42,496 nt of DNA, taken from contig WRDI01000004.1 of NCBI GenBank assembly GCA_009783515.1, positions 1-42,496 of the forward strand. Reading direction: 5' to 3'. Shown one piece after another: positions 15,120-24,015 of this stretch; position 1 is the stretch's first letter, and each line of letters opens with the position of its first letter. The notes beneath the pieces were generated by a model. It was not told the DNA's origin. It was given only the letters and a program-made list of their open reading frames with translations, and searched no databases. Position numbers and translations under genes: made by a program. Source of the stretch: Bacillota bacterium (lineage in GTDB: Bacteria > Bacillota > Clostridia > Christensenellales > Pumilibacteraceae).

Positions 15120-17072
15120 GTGAACACGATTTATGACGAAAAAAATTATGAAGCAAAAGACATTAAGGTACTCGAAGGCCTTGACGCCGTCCGTCTAAGG
15201 CCCGGGATGTACATCGGCACCACCGGCCCAAAGGGGCTGCACCACATCCTGTGGGAGATAGTGGACAACGCCATCGACGAGGCTGCCAACGGCTTTGCTG
15301 ACACCGTCACAGTCGGGCTTTACGCGGACGGCTCGGCGTCGGTCGAGGACAACGGCAGGGGAATCCCCGTCGACACCCACCCGCAGCTTAAAGTCAGTGC
15401 GGTCGAGGTTGTTTTCACACAGCTTCACGCGGGTGGTAAGTTCGACAACGAGAATTACGCGCACAGCGGCGGGCTGCACGGAGTTGGGGCGTCGGTCACC
15501 AACGCGCTGTCGCAGTGGCTGGCGGTCGAGGTGTATAAAAATAAGACCACCTACCGCATGGAATTTGAGCGGCGGGTTGTGGACGGCAAGGTCAAGGGAG
15601 GCGTCCCCAAATTCAGCCTTTTCGACACTGGCGTAAAGACCAATAAGCACGGTACCTTTGTCAAATTCAAGCCCGATAAGGACATATTCGAGAGCGTGGT
15701 TTTCAGCATGGACACCATCACGCGGCGGGCAAAGGAATTAGCGTTTTTGAATAAAGGGCTAAAAATCGTCGTGTTTGACGAGCGCGGCGAAAACGCGATA
15801 AGGCGGGAATACTGCTATGAGGGCGGTATAATCGACTTTGTCAAGTATTTGAACGAAACCAAGGTGCCCGCCTTCGAAACTCCCATTTATGTCGAGGGCG
15901 CGGAAAACAATATCACGCTGGAACTGGCGTTCCAGTACACGGACGCGTACACGGACAATATGTTCTCCTATGTCAACAACATCCCCACGACCGAGGGCGG
16001 CACGCACGAAACGGGATTAAAGACCGCGCTTACAAAGGTGCTGAACGAGGAGGCGCGGCGCATAGGCGTCTTGAAGGAAAAGGACGAAAACTTTAAGGGC
16101 GACGACTTTTTGGAGGGTTTTACCGGCGTTTTGTCCGTCAAAATGAGCAACGTGCAGTTCGAGGGCCAGACCAAAACCAAACTCGGCAATCAGGAGGCGA
16201 AGCCCGCCGTCGAACACATAGTGGTCGCCGCTTTAAGTGAATATTTTAAGGAGCCGCGCCGCAAATCCTTGCTTGAAATTATTTTAAAAAAGGCGACGAT
16301 TGCGGCAAAGGTGCGGGAGGAGGCGCGAAAGGCAAAGGAGATAACCCGTGCCAAAAACTCTATCGACAGTTTTAATTTGGTGGGAAAATTATCGAATTGC
16401 AGCGGGAAAAAGCCGGAAAGGAACGAATTATTTATCGTCGAGGGGGACAGCGCGGGCGGCACAGCTAAACAGGCGCGAAACCGCGCTTTTCAGGCGATTT
16501 TGCCGCTTAGAGGCAAGCCGTTAAACGCCGAAAAAAAGCGGATAGACCAGGTGCTTGCCAACGAGGAAATCCGCACGATTATCTCCGCGCTTGGGGCGGG
16601 GATAGGCGAGGATTTTTCAATCGACAACCTTAATTACCATAAGGTGGTGATTTTGTCGGACGCCGACCAGGACGGCGCGCACATCCGCGCTATTTTGCTG
16701 ACCTTCTTTTTTAGGTATATGAGAGAGTTGATTTCGGGCGGAAAAGTGTATATCGGTATGCCGCCGCTTTACAAGGTGGCGAAAAGAGACCAGGTTGTGT
16801 ATGCGTATGACGACCGCGAATTGGACGCGGCAAAGGCGGCGGTGGGGCGGGGCGCCGAGGTGCAGCGGTATAAGGGCTTAGGCGAGATGAACGCTGAGCA
16901 GCTTTGGGAAACCACGATGGATCCCATGCGAAGGACGTTAATTCAGGTTTCGATCGACGACGCCGCAAATGCGGAAATGCTTGTCTCCACCCTTATGGGC
17001 GACGTGATAGAGGTGCGGAAGGCGTATATTATCGAGAACGCGAACTTTAACAGGGAAGACGGGTTTAGGTAG
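15120..17072 (+). CDS. parE: Type IIA DNA topoisomerase subunit B (ParE/GyrB-like)
   Basis: 650 aa ATPase subunit that couples ATP hydrolysis to strand passage. It has the GHKL ATPase motifs VDNAIDEA, EDNGRGIP and GGLHGVGASVTNALS, a transducer domain, and a TOPRIM domain with EGDSAGG (Glu441) and SDADQDGAH (Asp514, 516, 518). It ends with RYKGLGEMNAEQLWETTMDP. The start is GTG at 15120 with AAGGAG at 15108-15113; a longer frame from a TTG at 15096 has no support. Motif variants (DADQDG, KPLNAEKKR) do not decide gyrase against topoisomerase IV. The partner A subunit lacks a GyrA box, which favours ParE. The stop codon TAG overlaps the end of an inverted-repeat element. Confidence 0.85.
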   Translation: MNTIYDEKNYEAKDIKVLEGLDAVRLRPGMYIGTTGPKGLHHILWEIVDNAIDEAANGFADTVTVGLYADGSASVEDNGRGIPVDTHPQLKVSAVEVVFTQLHAGGKFDNENYAHSGGLHGVGASVTNALSQWLAVEVYKNKTTYRMEFERRVVDGKVKGGVPKFSLFDTGVKTNKHGTFVKFKPDKDIFESVVFSMDTITRRAKELAFLNKGLKIVVFDERGENAIRREYCYEGGIIDFVKYLNETKVPAFETPIYVEGAENNITLELAFQYTDAYTDNMFSYVNNIPTTEGGTHETGLKTALTKVLNEEARRIGVLKEKDENFKGDDFLEGFTGVLSVKMSNVQFEGQTKTKLGNQEAKPAVEHIVVAALSEYFKEPRRKSLLEIILKKATIAAKVREEARKAKEITRAKNSIDSFNLVGKLSNCSGKKPERNELFIVEGDSAGGTAKQARNRAFQAILPLRGKPLNAEKKRIDQVLANEEIRTIISALGAGIGEDFSIDNLNYHKVVILSDADQDGAHIRAILLTFFFRYMRELISGGKVYIGMPPLYKVAKRDQVVYAYDDRELDAAKAAVGRGAEVQRYKGLGEMNAEQLWETTMDPMRRTLIQVSIDDAANAEMLVSTLMGDVIEVRKAYIIENANFNREDGFR

Positions 17073-17233
17073 GGCTGGCTCAGAAAGCTTGTTTTAACGG
17101 ATTCGGCGTCTTTTCGTCCGTTTTTTGCTTAAACGCCTTATCCGTAGCTCTGCTACGAATTTCGTCGTTTAATCTAAAAATCGGCTCGAAAATCCATCCA
17201 AATCCATTTAAAACCGCTTCCTTCGCCAGCCCT
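17071..17233. mobile_element. MITE-like element with GGGCTGGC terminal inverted repeats
   Basis: The ends AGGGCTGGC (17071-17079) and GCCAGCCCT (17225-17233) are perfect complements. Pairing extends inward imperfectly (AAAGCTTGTTTTAA against TTAAAACCGCTTCC). The length of about 163 bp, the absence of a gene, and TA at both borders suggest a non-autonomous DNA element. Its left end supplies the last two bases of the upstream TAG stop codon. Confidence 0.75.
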
Positions 17234-17315
17234 TAGGCGAGTTTGTACGGCAGAAAGCACTGATGGTGAAAAAATACAAAAAAACGCAAAATCTGATATT
17301 TTGGGAGGAAATAAA

Positions 17316-18098
17316 ATGTCACTAATTGTTACAGTACATACAAGCGAAGGAATTGTTATGGCGAGTGATAGTAGGACAAGTTATAATCGTATGGCGACAC
17401 CTATGTCGCCAATTAGCCACTACGGATTGCATTTCACGGAATCAACCTATAAAACTTTTTTATGCGGAGAGAAAATAGGAATATCTACTTGTGGAGATGC
17501 AAGTGTAAATGGCAGACCAATAGCGGGTTACATTGAAAGCTTTATTAATAATATTTATAAAAATGATTTTTCTGTTGAAAAAACAACGGGAGAATTAATC
17601 AGCTATTTTTATAATATCAATCCAAAACTTCAAACTGTGTTCCATGTTTCAGGATATACAAATGAAAATAATGTGGATAAGCCCGTTGTTATTAAGGCTG
17701 TTGTTGATGAAAACAGATATATATCGATTGACACATCTAGTTCAGGAGCGACATGGGATGGCGAAAGTGAAACTATGTCAAGGCTGATAAAAGCCATTGC
17801 GTTGCCAATGGGAAATATTAATTTTCAAAACAAAATCACATTACCGACAGGCGACGAGATAAATGATGCTTTCATAATTGAAAAAAAGAATACCGTTTTA
17901 TTTGAGCAGGCTGATATTCCGTGGAATCTATTAACATTACAGGATGCGGTTGATTTTGCGATATATGCCATAAAAACAACCATTGATACTATGAGATTTC
18001 AATTAAAAGTAAAATCCGTTGGTGGACCAATCGATGTATTGATTGTTAGACCAAATGAAGCAAAATTTTTGCAAAGAAAAGAGTTGTTAATTCAATAG
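17316..18098 (+). CDS. Proteasome-like (Ntn-hydrolase-type) protein
   Basis: 260 aa. The N-terminus LIVTVHTSEGIVMASDSRTS matches the opening strands of 20S proteasome / HslV-type subunits (x-hxhxxxxGIVhAsDSR). Later GISTCGDASVNGRPIAGYIESFI resembles the second conserved block with the substrate-tunnel Gly. The predicted mature residue after Met is Ser, so whether it has a processed Thr/Ser/Cys nucleophile is uncertain, and activity is not assured. The start at 17316 has GGGAGGA at 17303-17309. It is clearly more AT-rich than the flanking topoisomerase genes, which it separates, suggesting horizontal acquisition. The substrate is unknown. Confidence 0.7.
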   Translation: MSLIVTVHTSEGIVMASDSRTSYNRMATPMSPISHYGLHFTESTYKTFLCGEKIGISTCGDASVNGRPIAGYIESFINNIYKNDFSVEKTTGELISYFYNINPKLQTVFHVSGYTNENNVDKPVVIKAVVDENRYISIDTSSSGATWDGESETMSRLIKAIALPMGNINFQNKITLPTGDEINDAFIIEKKNTVLFEQADIPWNLLTLQDAVDFAIYAIKTTIDTMRFQLKVKSVGGPIDVLIVRPNEAKFLQRKELLIQ

Positions 18099-18125
18099 AG
18101 TAACGAGACAGGAACATATACATAT

Positions 18126-18155
18126 GTTCGGCGCGTTGGGGATGCCGCTCCCTAC
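18126..18155. repeat. REP-like palindrome before parC
   Basis: GCGTTGGGGATGCCGCTCCC followed by TAC is the reverse-oriented form of a GTAGGGAGCGGCATCCCC variant of the REP family. It lies 50 bp before the next start codon. Confidence 0.5.
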
Positions 18156-18203
18156 AGCAGAAAATATCACAAAATATTATAAATCAAATAGGAAACACCC
18201 ACT

Positions 18204-20624
18204 ATGGACGCCAAAACCGACACCTCAAAACTAATTAACAAAACCATGGAAGAGGTCATGCACGACTCCATGATCCCCTATTCCGAGTATGTCATCATGG
18301 ATAGGGCTTTGCCCCGCGTCGAGGACGGGTTGAAACCCGTTCAGCGCCGCGTGTTGTATTCCATGTTTGATCTGGGAATTACTCCTGACAAGCCGTACAA
18401 AAAAAGCGCGCGCATCGTGGGCGACTGTTTGGGCAAGTACCACCCGCACGGCGACACGTCGATTTATGGCGCGATGGTGCGGCTTGCCCAACCCTTCAAC
18501 ATGGGCGCGGTGCTTATCGATGGTCACGGCAATTTCGGCAGTATCGACGGCGATGGCGCGGCGGCTATGCGCTACACGGAAGCCCGCCTCGCCCCCCTCG
18601 CGTTGGAATTATTGCGCGATATAGAGAAGGAAACAGTGAGGTGGAGTCCCAATTTTGACGACACGACCGAGGAACCCGATTACCTTCCCGGCCGCTTCCC
18701 TAATTTATTAGTCAACGGCGCGAGCGGCATTGCCGTGGGGCTCGCCACCAATATCCCGCCGCATAACCTTGCCGAAAGTATCGACGGCGTAATCGCATAT
18801 ATCAATTCCCCCTCAATCACCCTTAAAGAGATGATGAAGGTAATAAAGGGTCCCGACTTTCCCGGCGGCGGCATTTTAATAGCTAACGAGCTGGTAAAGG
18901 CTTACGAGACGGGCAAGGGCAAGGTGACAATCCGCGCCAAGTGCCACATCGAGCGCGACGGCGAAAAACAGGCGATTATCATCGACGAGGTGCCGTTCCA
19001 GGTCAACAAGGCGCAGCTACTCAAGAGTATTTTGACCGCCCGCGAGGAAAAAAAGGATATTTTGGGCGGGATAAGCGAGATTTTGGACGAAAGCGACCGC
19101 AGCGGCATACGCGGGGTAATCAAAGTCAAAAAGGACGCCGACCCGAAAAAGATTTTGGAAATACTATTTAAATGCACCAATTTGGAGGTGTCGTTTGGCA
19201 TAAACATGGTGGCGATTGCGGACGGCAAGCCTCAGCAGATGGGGCTGTTGGACATCATCGCGTATTATTCCGACTATCAGCGGCAGGTGATTGTACGCCG
19301 CACGCGCTTTGAATTGGACGCCGCCAAGGAACGTATGCACATTTTGGAGGGGCTTGTCATCGCCGTCCGCAATATCGACGAGGTGGTACGGCTGATAAAA
19401 AGCAGCCAAAACACGATGGAAGCCAAGGAAAAACTGCGCGCCCGCTTTACTTTGAGTGAGAAACAGGCGCAGGCAATTATCGACCTTAAGTTGGGGCGGC
19501 TTACCTCGCTTGAAATATTTAAGCTTGAGAATGAGCTTGAGGAATTAAAGGTATTAGTGGCAAAGCTGACCGCGCTTTTGGCAAGTAAAAAGCTGCAATA
19601 CGAGACGATTAAGGACGAATTATTGGCGATAAAACGGCAGTATAAGCAGCCGCGCAAGACAGCGATTATGGCGGACGTGAGTGACTGCGTCGTGCCCAGC
19701 GACGACGACGAAAGGATTGTGGACGACTGCGTCGCGGTGGTAAACGCGGTGGGCGGCATCAAAAAAATGGCGGTCAAGAGCTTTAATATGGCGAACCGCG
19801 ACTTTACCGAGGGTTCCACGCCGTTTGAGATGTGCCATATCGTGCGGCTTATGCCCAAGGGGACGCGCCTTAACTGTTTTACCAATTTGGGGAATTGTTA
19901 CAGGCTTGACGCGGAGGAGATTCCTGACGGCAAGTGGCGGGAGAAAACCCTGCCTTTGAATAAGGTTATCCCGACACTTTTAACGGGGGAGAGGATAATA
20001 TATGCGCTGCCTGCGGGCGACAAAATGCCGCACGGCGAGCTGATGTTTTACACCAAGGAAGGCATGGTGAAAAGGACACCTTTGACCGAATACGACATTG
20101 TGAAGTCGTCTTATCAGGCGGCGAAACTGCAGGACGGCGACGAAATAATAGGAATCGAGCCTTATAGAAAAGGCGCGTCCTTGGTGTTTGTGACCAAAAT
20201 GGGGATGTGCCTTAACGCGGACACGTCGGATATTCCCGCGCAAGGCCGCATTTCGGGCGGGGTCAAAGGGATTAAGCTAACGGACGGCGACGAGTGTATA
20301 GCGGCGGCTTTGGTGGACAAAACGTTTAAGATTACGCTGCTGACCGACACGGGGCTTGCCAAAAGGGTGGACTGCTCGGATATTGACGTAATCGGGCGGT
20401 ACAGCAAGGGGGTCAAAATCGCCGACTTAAAAGGCAATTCGCGCCTTGTTTTCTCTAAGGTTTTGTCAAAGGATTTTAAATTGGTAATCGAGGTCGACGA
20501 CGGATTTATGCAAAGCTTTTCGACCTCGGCATTTTCTGTTGAAAGCCGCACGCACGGCGGGAAACCGATTTGCAGGGGCAGGGTCAAAATCAAAAACGTT
20601 TACGTGTACGGTGACGAATATTAA
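18204..20624 (+). CDS. parC: Type IIA DNA topoisomerase subunit A (ParC/GyrA-like)
   Basis: 806 aa DNA breakage-reunion subunit. The N-terminal winged-helix/tower part is highly conserved: [58 protein letters not shown] with catalytic Tyr124. A coiled-coil region lies near 430-480. The C-terminal beta-pinwheel has blades with [12 protein letters not shown] and [12 protein letters not shown], but the place where gyrase has its QRRGGKG GyrA box reads [13 protein letters not shown]. Lacking that box, the enzyme is expected to be decatenase-like (topoisomerase IV) rather than supercoiling. The ATG at 18204 has TAGGAAA upstream. The usual adjacency to subunit B is broken by the proteasome-like gene. 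Confidence 0.87.
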   Translation: MDAKTDTSKLINKTMEEVMHDSMIPYSEYVIMDRALPRVEDGLKPVQRRVLYSMFDLGITPDKPYKKSARIVGDCLGKYHPHGDTSIYGAMVRLAQPFNMGAVLIDGHGNFGSIDGDGAAAMRYTEARLAPLALELLRDIEKETVRWSPNFDDTTEEPDYLPGRFPNLLVNGASGIAVGLATNIPPHNLAESIDGVIAYINSPSITLKEMMKVIKGPDFPGGGILIANELVKAYETGKGKVTIRAKCHIERDGEKQAIIIDEVPFQVNKAQLLKSILTAREEKKDILGGISEILDESDRSGIRGVIKVKKDADPKKILEILFKCTNLEVSFGINMVAIADGKPQQMGLLDIIAYYSDYQRQVIVRRTRFELDAAKERMHILEGLVIAVRNIDEVVRLIKSSQNTMEAKEKLRARFTLSEKQAQAIIDLKLGRLTSLEIFKLENELEELKVLVAKLTALLASKKLQYETIKDELLAIKRQYKQPRKTAIMADVSDCVVPSDDDERIVDDCVAVVNAVGGIKKMAVKSFNMANRDFTEGSTPFEMCHIVRLMPKGTRLNCFTNLGNCYRLDAEEIPDGKWREKTLPLNKVIPTLLTGERIIYALPAGDKMPHGELMFYTKEGMVKRTPLTEYDIVKSSYQAAKLQDGDEIIGIEPYRKGASLVFVTKMGMCLNADTSDIPAQGRISGGVKGIKLTDGDECIAAALVDKTFKITLLTDTGLAKRVDCSDIDVIGRYSKGVKIADLKGNSRLVFSKVLSKDFKLVIEVDDGFMQSFSTSAFSVESRTHGGKPICRGRVKIKNVYVYGDEY

Positions 20625-20629
20625 GTTTT

Positions 20630-20720
20630 CGTAGGGGCGACCACCGGTCGTCCGTCAATGGTCAATGGACACAAAAGCCGCTATTTATTTGATTGCAGAC
20701 GACTATGGTCGCCCCTATGG
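20630..20720. repeat. Pair of inverted REP palindromes
   Basis: GTAGGGGCGACCACCGGTCG at 20630-20655 and the opposite orientation GACTATGGTCGCCCCTATGG at 20701-20720 form a BIME-like pair after the parC stop. Confidence 0.75.
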
Positions 20721-20776
20721 ATATTCGTTACTGACTTTATCAAAAACAAGGCGATGTAAATGCAAATGAAAAAAAT

Positions 20777-21052
20777 ATGAGTATAGCCCTAATAATAACC
20801 ATTTTGGAAATAAGTCTTTCTGATTGCGCGACAAAATAAGACGGTTATTACGATAGCGGCAGTTTCAAGTATGATGTTATTATACCTTGGACAATCTTTC
20901 GTTACAGTAGAGTTGAAAACTTGATTATTGAGGTGAAAATAGGAAACGGTCTTTTAGGAAATACAATTCACAAAAAAATTAACGGCGTTTTGGTTCGGGA
21001 TAAAAAACGGAAGATAGTGCAAAACGTTGACCTTTGTAAGTCACCTTGCTAA
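20777..21052 (+). pseudogene. Broken small lipoprotein-like gene
   Basis: A 91-codon frame opens ATG AGT ATA and has a hydrophobic start (SIALIITILEISLSDC, lipobox-like). It contains a single internal TAA at codon 21 (20837-20839) and then stays open for 70 codons (DGYYDSGSFKYDVIIPWTIF ... VDLCKSPC) to a TAA at 21050. An ATGAAAAAAATA just upstream in another frame may be the original start. The terminator right at the end supports a former gene. No family was recognised. Confidence 0.45.
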
Positions 21053-21077
21053 TTTGTTTTAGCGGGGTGTTTTTTTG
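21042..21077 (+). terminator. Rho-independent terminator
   Basis: CACCTTGCTA pairs with TAGCGGGGTG (two T-G wobbles) around an 8-nt loop and is followed by a run of seven T. Confidence 0.75.
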
Positions 21078-21122
21078 TTTTACCGCGCATATACATAGTA
21101 AAAATGCGTTTTGCATTTAAAG

Positions 21123-21182
21123 AACCACCCCGCCCCAATTCGAGGAGGCGTTCGTGGGCACCCCTCCAAAGGAGGGGAATTA
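21123..21182. repeat. CCCCGCCCCAATTCGAGGA repeat, copy 2
   Basis: ACCACCCCGCCCCAATTCGA, GCGTTCGTGGGCACCCCTCC and AAAGGAGGGGAATTATT follow in order. The CCCCTCC / GGAGGGG end can form a hairpin only a few bases before the start of the next gene. Confidence 0.85.
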
Positions 21183-21194
21183 TTGGAGTAATCA

Positions 21195-22664
21195 ATGATA
21201 AAAAAAATTAAGGCTGTCGCGCTTTCGATACTTGTTTTTTCCCTTTGTTTCGCCGCTTTTCCGCTGGTTGGGTGCAATTCGCAACTTGACGCGAAAAGCA
21301 AGTACGCAATCACCGCGACCTACTACGAGAATGAAAAGCGGATTGACGCCACAATGATTGTGGAATACGTCAACTCTGCCGCAATCGAACTTGATAGCGT
21401 GATGTTTCATCTTTATCCCCGCGCTTTTAGGGAGGGGGCAAGGTTTCCCGCCGTAAGCCCCTCGCAACTATACGACGCTTATCCGTTGGGAATGAGTTAC
21501 GGCGATATTTCCATACTAAAAGTAGTGCGCGACGGGGAGGAACAGGACATCACCATTGTCGGCGAGGACGAGGATATTTTGCGCGTTGACGGCGCGATAA
21601 AACCTCACGCAAGCGCGACAATCGAGATAGATTTTTTGCTGCGCCTGCCCACCGTGCGCCACCGTTTTGGGCTTTTTGACGGCATAGTCAACTTAGGCAA
21701 CTGGTACCCCATCGCCTGCATAGTGAGGGAGGGAAAATACGACGCCACGCCTTATTACTCTAACGGCGACCCGTTTAATTCGGACATCGCTGACTATGAT
21801 GTGTCGATTAGCGTACCCGAAAAATTCAAGGTTGCGACAAGCGGAAGGCAGACGGAAAGCAAATCAAACGGGACAAAAACGGTGCGGGCAAAAATCGAAA
21901 ACGCACGCGACCTTGCGGCGGTAATAGGGCAGTTCAACGTGATTTCTAAAACGCACAACGGCGTGCTGCTGAATTATTATTACCGCAGCGATATGGACCC
22001 GCCCTATCAGCTTGGCACGGCGGCGGACGCGTTGGACACTTACAGTGAAATGTTTGGCGCGTACATCTATGACAGCCTTAGCGTGGTGAAAACGCCCTTT
22101 TTACACGGCGGAATGGAGTACCCTGCGCTGATTTATATATCAGATGAACTAAATCAAAGCTTGTTTACCGAGGTGATTGCCCACGAAACCGCGCACCAGT
22201 GGTGGTATGCCGCCGTGGGCAGCGACCAAATTCGCGAGGCGTGGCTGGACGAGGGGCTTACCGAATACACCACCACACTGTTTTATGAGTTTAACCCGTC
22301 GTACGGCGTGACGAGGAACGAGCGGCTTGCGGACGCGATGAGCGCGTACATTTTGTTTTGCGAAAGATACAAAAATAACGGGAAGGACGACACGTCGATG
22401 AATCGCAGCGTGGCGCAGTTTTCGACCGCCTTGGAGTACAGCTTTTTGACGTACGTCAAGGGCGAGCTGATGATTGATACTCTGCGGGAGTCGATAGGGG
22501 ATAAAGCGTTTTTTGAGGGGCTGAAGATTTATTATAGGGAAAATAAGCTTGGGCGCGCGGCGTGCGACGATTTTATCGGTGCGTTCGAGGCGGCGTCACG
22601 TACGAATTTGAAAGGATTTTTTAACAGTTGGCTAACGGGCAAGGTCAAAATGTTTGCGGCGTAA
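21195..22664 (+). CDS. M1-family (gluzincin) zinc metallopeptidase lipoprotein
   Basis: 489 aa. The N-terminal signal ends in lipobox LVGC (Cys27), so it is anchored on the outer face of the membrane. After an N-terminal beta domain come the exopeptidase-type motif HGGMEYP and the zinc site HETAHQWWY with His330, Glu331 and His334. WLDEGLTEY follows, with Glu353 exactly 18 residues after the second His, the M1 spacing. A catalytic Tyr may lie further on (near SFLTYVKGELM). The family cleaves N-terminal residues from peptides. The long C-terminal helical domain of large aminopeptidases is missing, as in bacterial membrane-attached M1 homologues. The start ATG at 21195 follows GGAG at short range. 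Confidence 0.88.
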   Translation: MIKKIKAVALSILVFSLCFAAFPLVGCNSQLDAKSKYAITATYYENEKRIDATMIVEYVNSAAIELDSVMFHLYPRAFREGARFPAVSPSQLYDAYPLGMSYGDISILKVVRDGEEQDITIVGEDEDILRVDGAIKPHASATIEIDFLLRLPTVRHRFGLFDGIVNLGNWYPIACIVREGKYDATPYYSNGDPFNSDIADYDVSISVPEKFKVATSGRQTESKSNGTKTVRAKIENARDLAAVIGQFNVISKTHNGVLLNYYYRSDMDPPYQLGTAADALDTYSEMFGAYIYDSLSVVKTPFLHGGMEYPALIYISDELNQSLFTEVIAHETAHQWWYAAVGSDQIREAWLDEGLTEYTTTLFYEFNPSYGVTRNERLADAMSAYILFCERYKNNGKDDTSMNRSVAQFSTALEYSFLTYVKGELMIDTLRESIGDKAFFEGLKIYYRENKLGRAACDDFIGAFEAASRTNLKGFFNSWLTGKVKMFAA

Positions 22665-22666
22665 CA

Positions 22667-22797
22667 ATGCTCAATGCTCAATGCGCAATGCTCAATGATG
22701 GTCGCTTTTTTTAGAGCGCATCAATGCTTAATATTCAAGGCACATTGCTTAAATTCGTCATTCATTGAGCATTGCGCATTGAACATTGAGCATTTAA
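22667..22797. repeat. Heptamer foldback element, subfamily with conserved core (copy 1)
   Basis: Left arm AATGCTC / AATGCGC, then GATGGTCGCTTTTTTTAGAG, ATCAATGCTTAATATTCAAG and GCACATTGCT, then TTCATTGAGCATTGCGCATT. The core matches those at 31606-31735 and 33763-33891. It starts two bases after a stop codon. Confidence 0.88.
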
Positions 22798-22800
22798 TAG

Positions 22801-22913
22801 TTATCCACATATCAACAGGTTATCCACAGCGGCGAAAGGCTATTAAAATGCAAAATTCATCTTTTTTTGACAAATAAAGAGTGTTTTTGTCGAAACTTTG
22901 CAAGTTATCCACA
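22801..22913 (+). promoter_or_regulatory. Cluster of three perfect DnaA boxes
   Basis: TTATCCACA occurs at 22801-22809, 22820-22828 and 22905-22913, all in the same orientation. The spacer between the second and third is AT-rich with a T-tract. The cluster lies 130 bp upstream of the amidase gene. It could be a DnaA-controlled promoter, a DnaA-titrating site or part of a replication origin. No origin-associated genes (dnaA, dnaN) are in this window. Confidence 0.75.
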
Positions 22914-23041
22914 TTTTCACGCCCTGTTGTATTACATAATTATGGAAATTTCGACGAAGTAAAACGGAGTATATTACGAGACACAATAGAATTTTTGGCG
23001 CAAAAAACAAGTTTACAACGAAATAAAACAGAAGGATTTTT

Positions 23042-23755
23042 ATGATTACATCGATTAAATTAAGGACTGTCGCGGTAGTTGCCGCCTTTTGTTTACTTGT
23101 GGCCGGGGTGTGCGGGGCGTTTGCCGTTGCCGCCGGGACGCGGCTTAACATAGGTTTAACCGTGGTGCTTGACGCGGGGCACGGGGGCGTGGACGGCGGC
23201 GTGTCGGGCAGGGCCACGGGCACAAAGGAGAGCGACATCAACCTTGCCGTAACGCGTGCGCTACGGGACTTTTTGACAAAAGCGGGATACAAAGTGGTGC
23301 TTACGCGCAAAAATTCAGAAGGGCTGTACAGCGCGTTTGACCGTAACAAAAAACTTGCCGATATGCAAAAGCGCAGCGACATAATAGCTGAAGCCAAGCC
23401 CGACCTTGTGGTCAGTATCCACCAAAATTTTTATCCCTTACGCAGCGTACACGGGCCGCAGGTGTTTTTTTCGCCCGACGCGGAAACAAGCAGAGAGTAC
23501 GCGCTTGTAATACAGGGGATTTTGAACGCGGGCGCGGGTACGGAAAGGGTGCCGATGAAGGGGGATTATTATATTTTGCAGTGCAGCGAGTATCCCTCCG
23601 TGCTGGTGGAGTGCGGCTTTTTGTCCAACCCCGAGGAGGAGGCATTATTAGTAAGCGCGAAATATCAGCAAAAAATGGCGTATCTGATTTTTTCGGGCAT
23701 ACACGCTGTGCTTAGCAAGGGAGGGAGCAATTATGATTATTTGTATAATTCGTAG
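23042..23755 (+). CDS. cwlD: N-acetylmuramoyl-L-alanine amidase (Amidase_3, CwlD-like)
   Basis: 237 aa. The enzyme cleaves the amide between muramic acid and L-Ala in peptidoglycan; CwlD makes muramic delta-lactam in spore cortex. An N-terminal membrane or signal segment (about 8-31) is followed by VVLDAGHGGVDGG with zinc ligand His47. Then come KESDINL (Glu63), VVSIHQN (His127) and the catalytic VECGFLSN (Glu190). The short single-domain form without SPOR or LysM repeats fits CwlD. The start has AAGGA upstream. Three DnaA boxes in its upstream region are unusual. Confidence 0.88.
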   Translation: MITSIKLRTVAVVAAFCLLVAGVCGAFAVAAGTRLNIGLTVVLDAGHGGVDGGVSGRATGTKESDINLAVTRALRDFLTKAGYKVVLTRKNSEGLYSAFDRNKKLADMQKRSDIIAEAKPDLVVSIHQNFYPLRSVHGPQVFFSPDAETSREYALVIQGILNAGAGTERVPMKGDYYILQCSEYPSVLVECGFLSNPEEEALLVSAKYQQKMAYLIFSGIHAVLSKGGSNYDYLYNS

Positions 23756-23830
23756 AAAGAGTGGAGAGCGGTGTTAAGGTCGGTGAGTTGGAGTCAGTCA
23801 GATCCACGCCGTAGGCTCGGAACATTGACA

Positions 23831-23860
23831 ACCCCGTGCAAGCGAAGCGCAACTCGGGGT
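23831..23860. repeat. CCCCG...AAGCGAAGCGC...CGGGG hairpin repeat, copy 1
   Basis: CCCCGTGCAAGCGAAGCGCA followed by ACTCGGGG. The same repeat is found at 30114-30142 (- strand orientation) and 37898-37926. Confidence 0.8.
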
Positions 23861-23883
23861 AGGAAAAGACTAAGAATACACCT

Positions 23884-23935
23884 AACTCCGTCGGAAGTTT
23901 AACAAAATGTCACACCCCTGCGGAGTTTGTTTTTT
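23884..23935 (+). terminator. Probable terminator after the amidase gene
   Basis: AACTCCG (23884-23890) pairs with CGGAGTT (23921-23927) across a long loop and is followed by GTTTTTT. The long loop lowers confidence. Confidence 0.5.
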
Positions 23936-24015
23936 ATGCTTATGATATTCTGTGTTACGCTTTATTCACACGGGGTTATCCGTGTTTCAACGCCTACGGT
24001 ATGTTTGAGGTCAAA

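Larger units (their letters stand above)
23756..24015. other. Intergenic stretch with a hairpin repeat and terminator
   Basis: This stretch lies between the convergent amidase and oraE genes. It holds a foldback fragment with core edge TTAAGGTCGG (about 23774-23783), a CCCCGTGC...CTCGGGG hairpin repeat (23831-23860), a terminator at 23884-23935, and a hairpin ACACGGGGTTATCCGTGT near 23969. No gene is seen. Confidence 0.6.

Noticed and set aside
22801..22913. Calling this the chromosomal origin
   Set aside because: There are three DnaA boxes but no dnaA/dnaN neighbours, no recognised unwinding element and no strand switch of genes. It is reported only as a DnaA-box cluster.
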